From positions 64,267,884 through 64,331,883 of the forward strand of contig CM034547.1 of assembly GCA_020055645.1 (NCBI GenBank): a stretch of DNA of 64,000 bases. The letters run 5' to 3'. Positions 63,876-64,000 of this stretch are shown piece after piece (the stretch's first letter is position 1; every line of letters starts with the position of its first letter). The position numbers and the translations under genes are program-made. The notes under the pieces are model-generated. The model was not told the origin of the DNA. It saw only the letters and a program-made list of their open reading frames with translations, and did not search any database. Source of the stretch: Tomocerus qinae. Taxonomy: Eukaryota; Arthropoda; Collembola; Entomobryomorpha; Tomoceridae.

Positions 63876-64000
63876 TTGTGCTATTACGATTTGATAATGA
63901 TAATAAGCGTAAGTCAAATAATAGGATCAACATGAACTCTATGGTGGAAATTGAATTCAAAAGTAAACATTTGATTGTACCTGGGGGTAAAGGAAGTGTA

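Larger units (their letters stand above)
59881..64000. other. non-coding stretch
   Basis: No gene, RNA gene or transposon recognised. Contains simple repeats: (CT)n at 62095-62107, (ACTC)n at 63173-63191 and (GT)n at 63862-63875. Confidence 0.5.

Noticed and set aside
1..64000. CRISPR array, operons or bacterial genes
   Set aside because: No regularly spaced repeats with unique spacers, and no dense coding or ribosome-binding-site pattern; the LINE shows eukaryotic DNA.

Overview
This window looks like gene-poor nuclear DNA from an invertebrate animal. It is AT-rich, dominated by non-coding sequence, and densely scattered with short simple words (GTA/TAC, CACT/AGTG, CTTTG). There is no operon-like packing, no run of adjacent long ORFs, and no rRNA or tRNA gene that I could find by eye. 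The only proteins I recognise with confidence belong to a non-LTR retrotransposon whose endonuclease and reverse transcriptase resemble the CR1/Jockey group. The phylum cannot be fixed from this window.

Layout. Bases 1-8730 are mostly non-coding, with weak exon candidates at 5259-5466, 8036-8101 and 8391-8518. Bases 8740-9445 are a 706-bp foldback (long terminal-inverted-repeat) element. Its arms carry regularly spaced C6/G6 runs and it is bracketed by a 9-bp direct repeat. Bases 9455-29815 are non-coding apart from a possible small gene at 13274-13609, with AATAAA at 13622, and a possible terminal exon at 25962-26231. Bases 29931-34150 are the retrotransposon on the minus strand: a 5' leader, ORF1 (coiled coil plus RRM-like part), and ORF2 (APE endonuclease plus reverse transcriptase). 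A nearly perfect 115-bp direct repeat flanks it exactly. From 34266 to the end I see only candidate exons and simple repeats. These are a signal-peptide first exon on the minus strand at 40482-40548, a GC-rich inverted repeat at 43286-43346, a possible last exon at 58686-58813 and an unexplained long minus-strand ORF at 59332-59880.

How the parts work together. In the retrotransposon the two ORFs touch through an ATGA stop/start overlap. ORF1 would bind the RNA, and ORF2 would nick the target and copy the RNA. All recognisable endonuclease and reverse transcriptase signature residues are present, but five single-base reading-frame breaks interrupt the ORFs. Four of the five fit the loss of one base from a short homopolymer, which is as consistent with assembly error as with decay. 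The foldback element has no coding capacity and would need a transposase supplied from elsewhere. All host-gene calls here are tentative: they rest on open frames, splice-site-like signals and protein-like composition, not on recognised homology.
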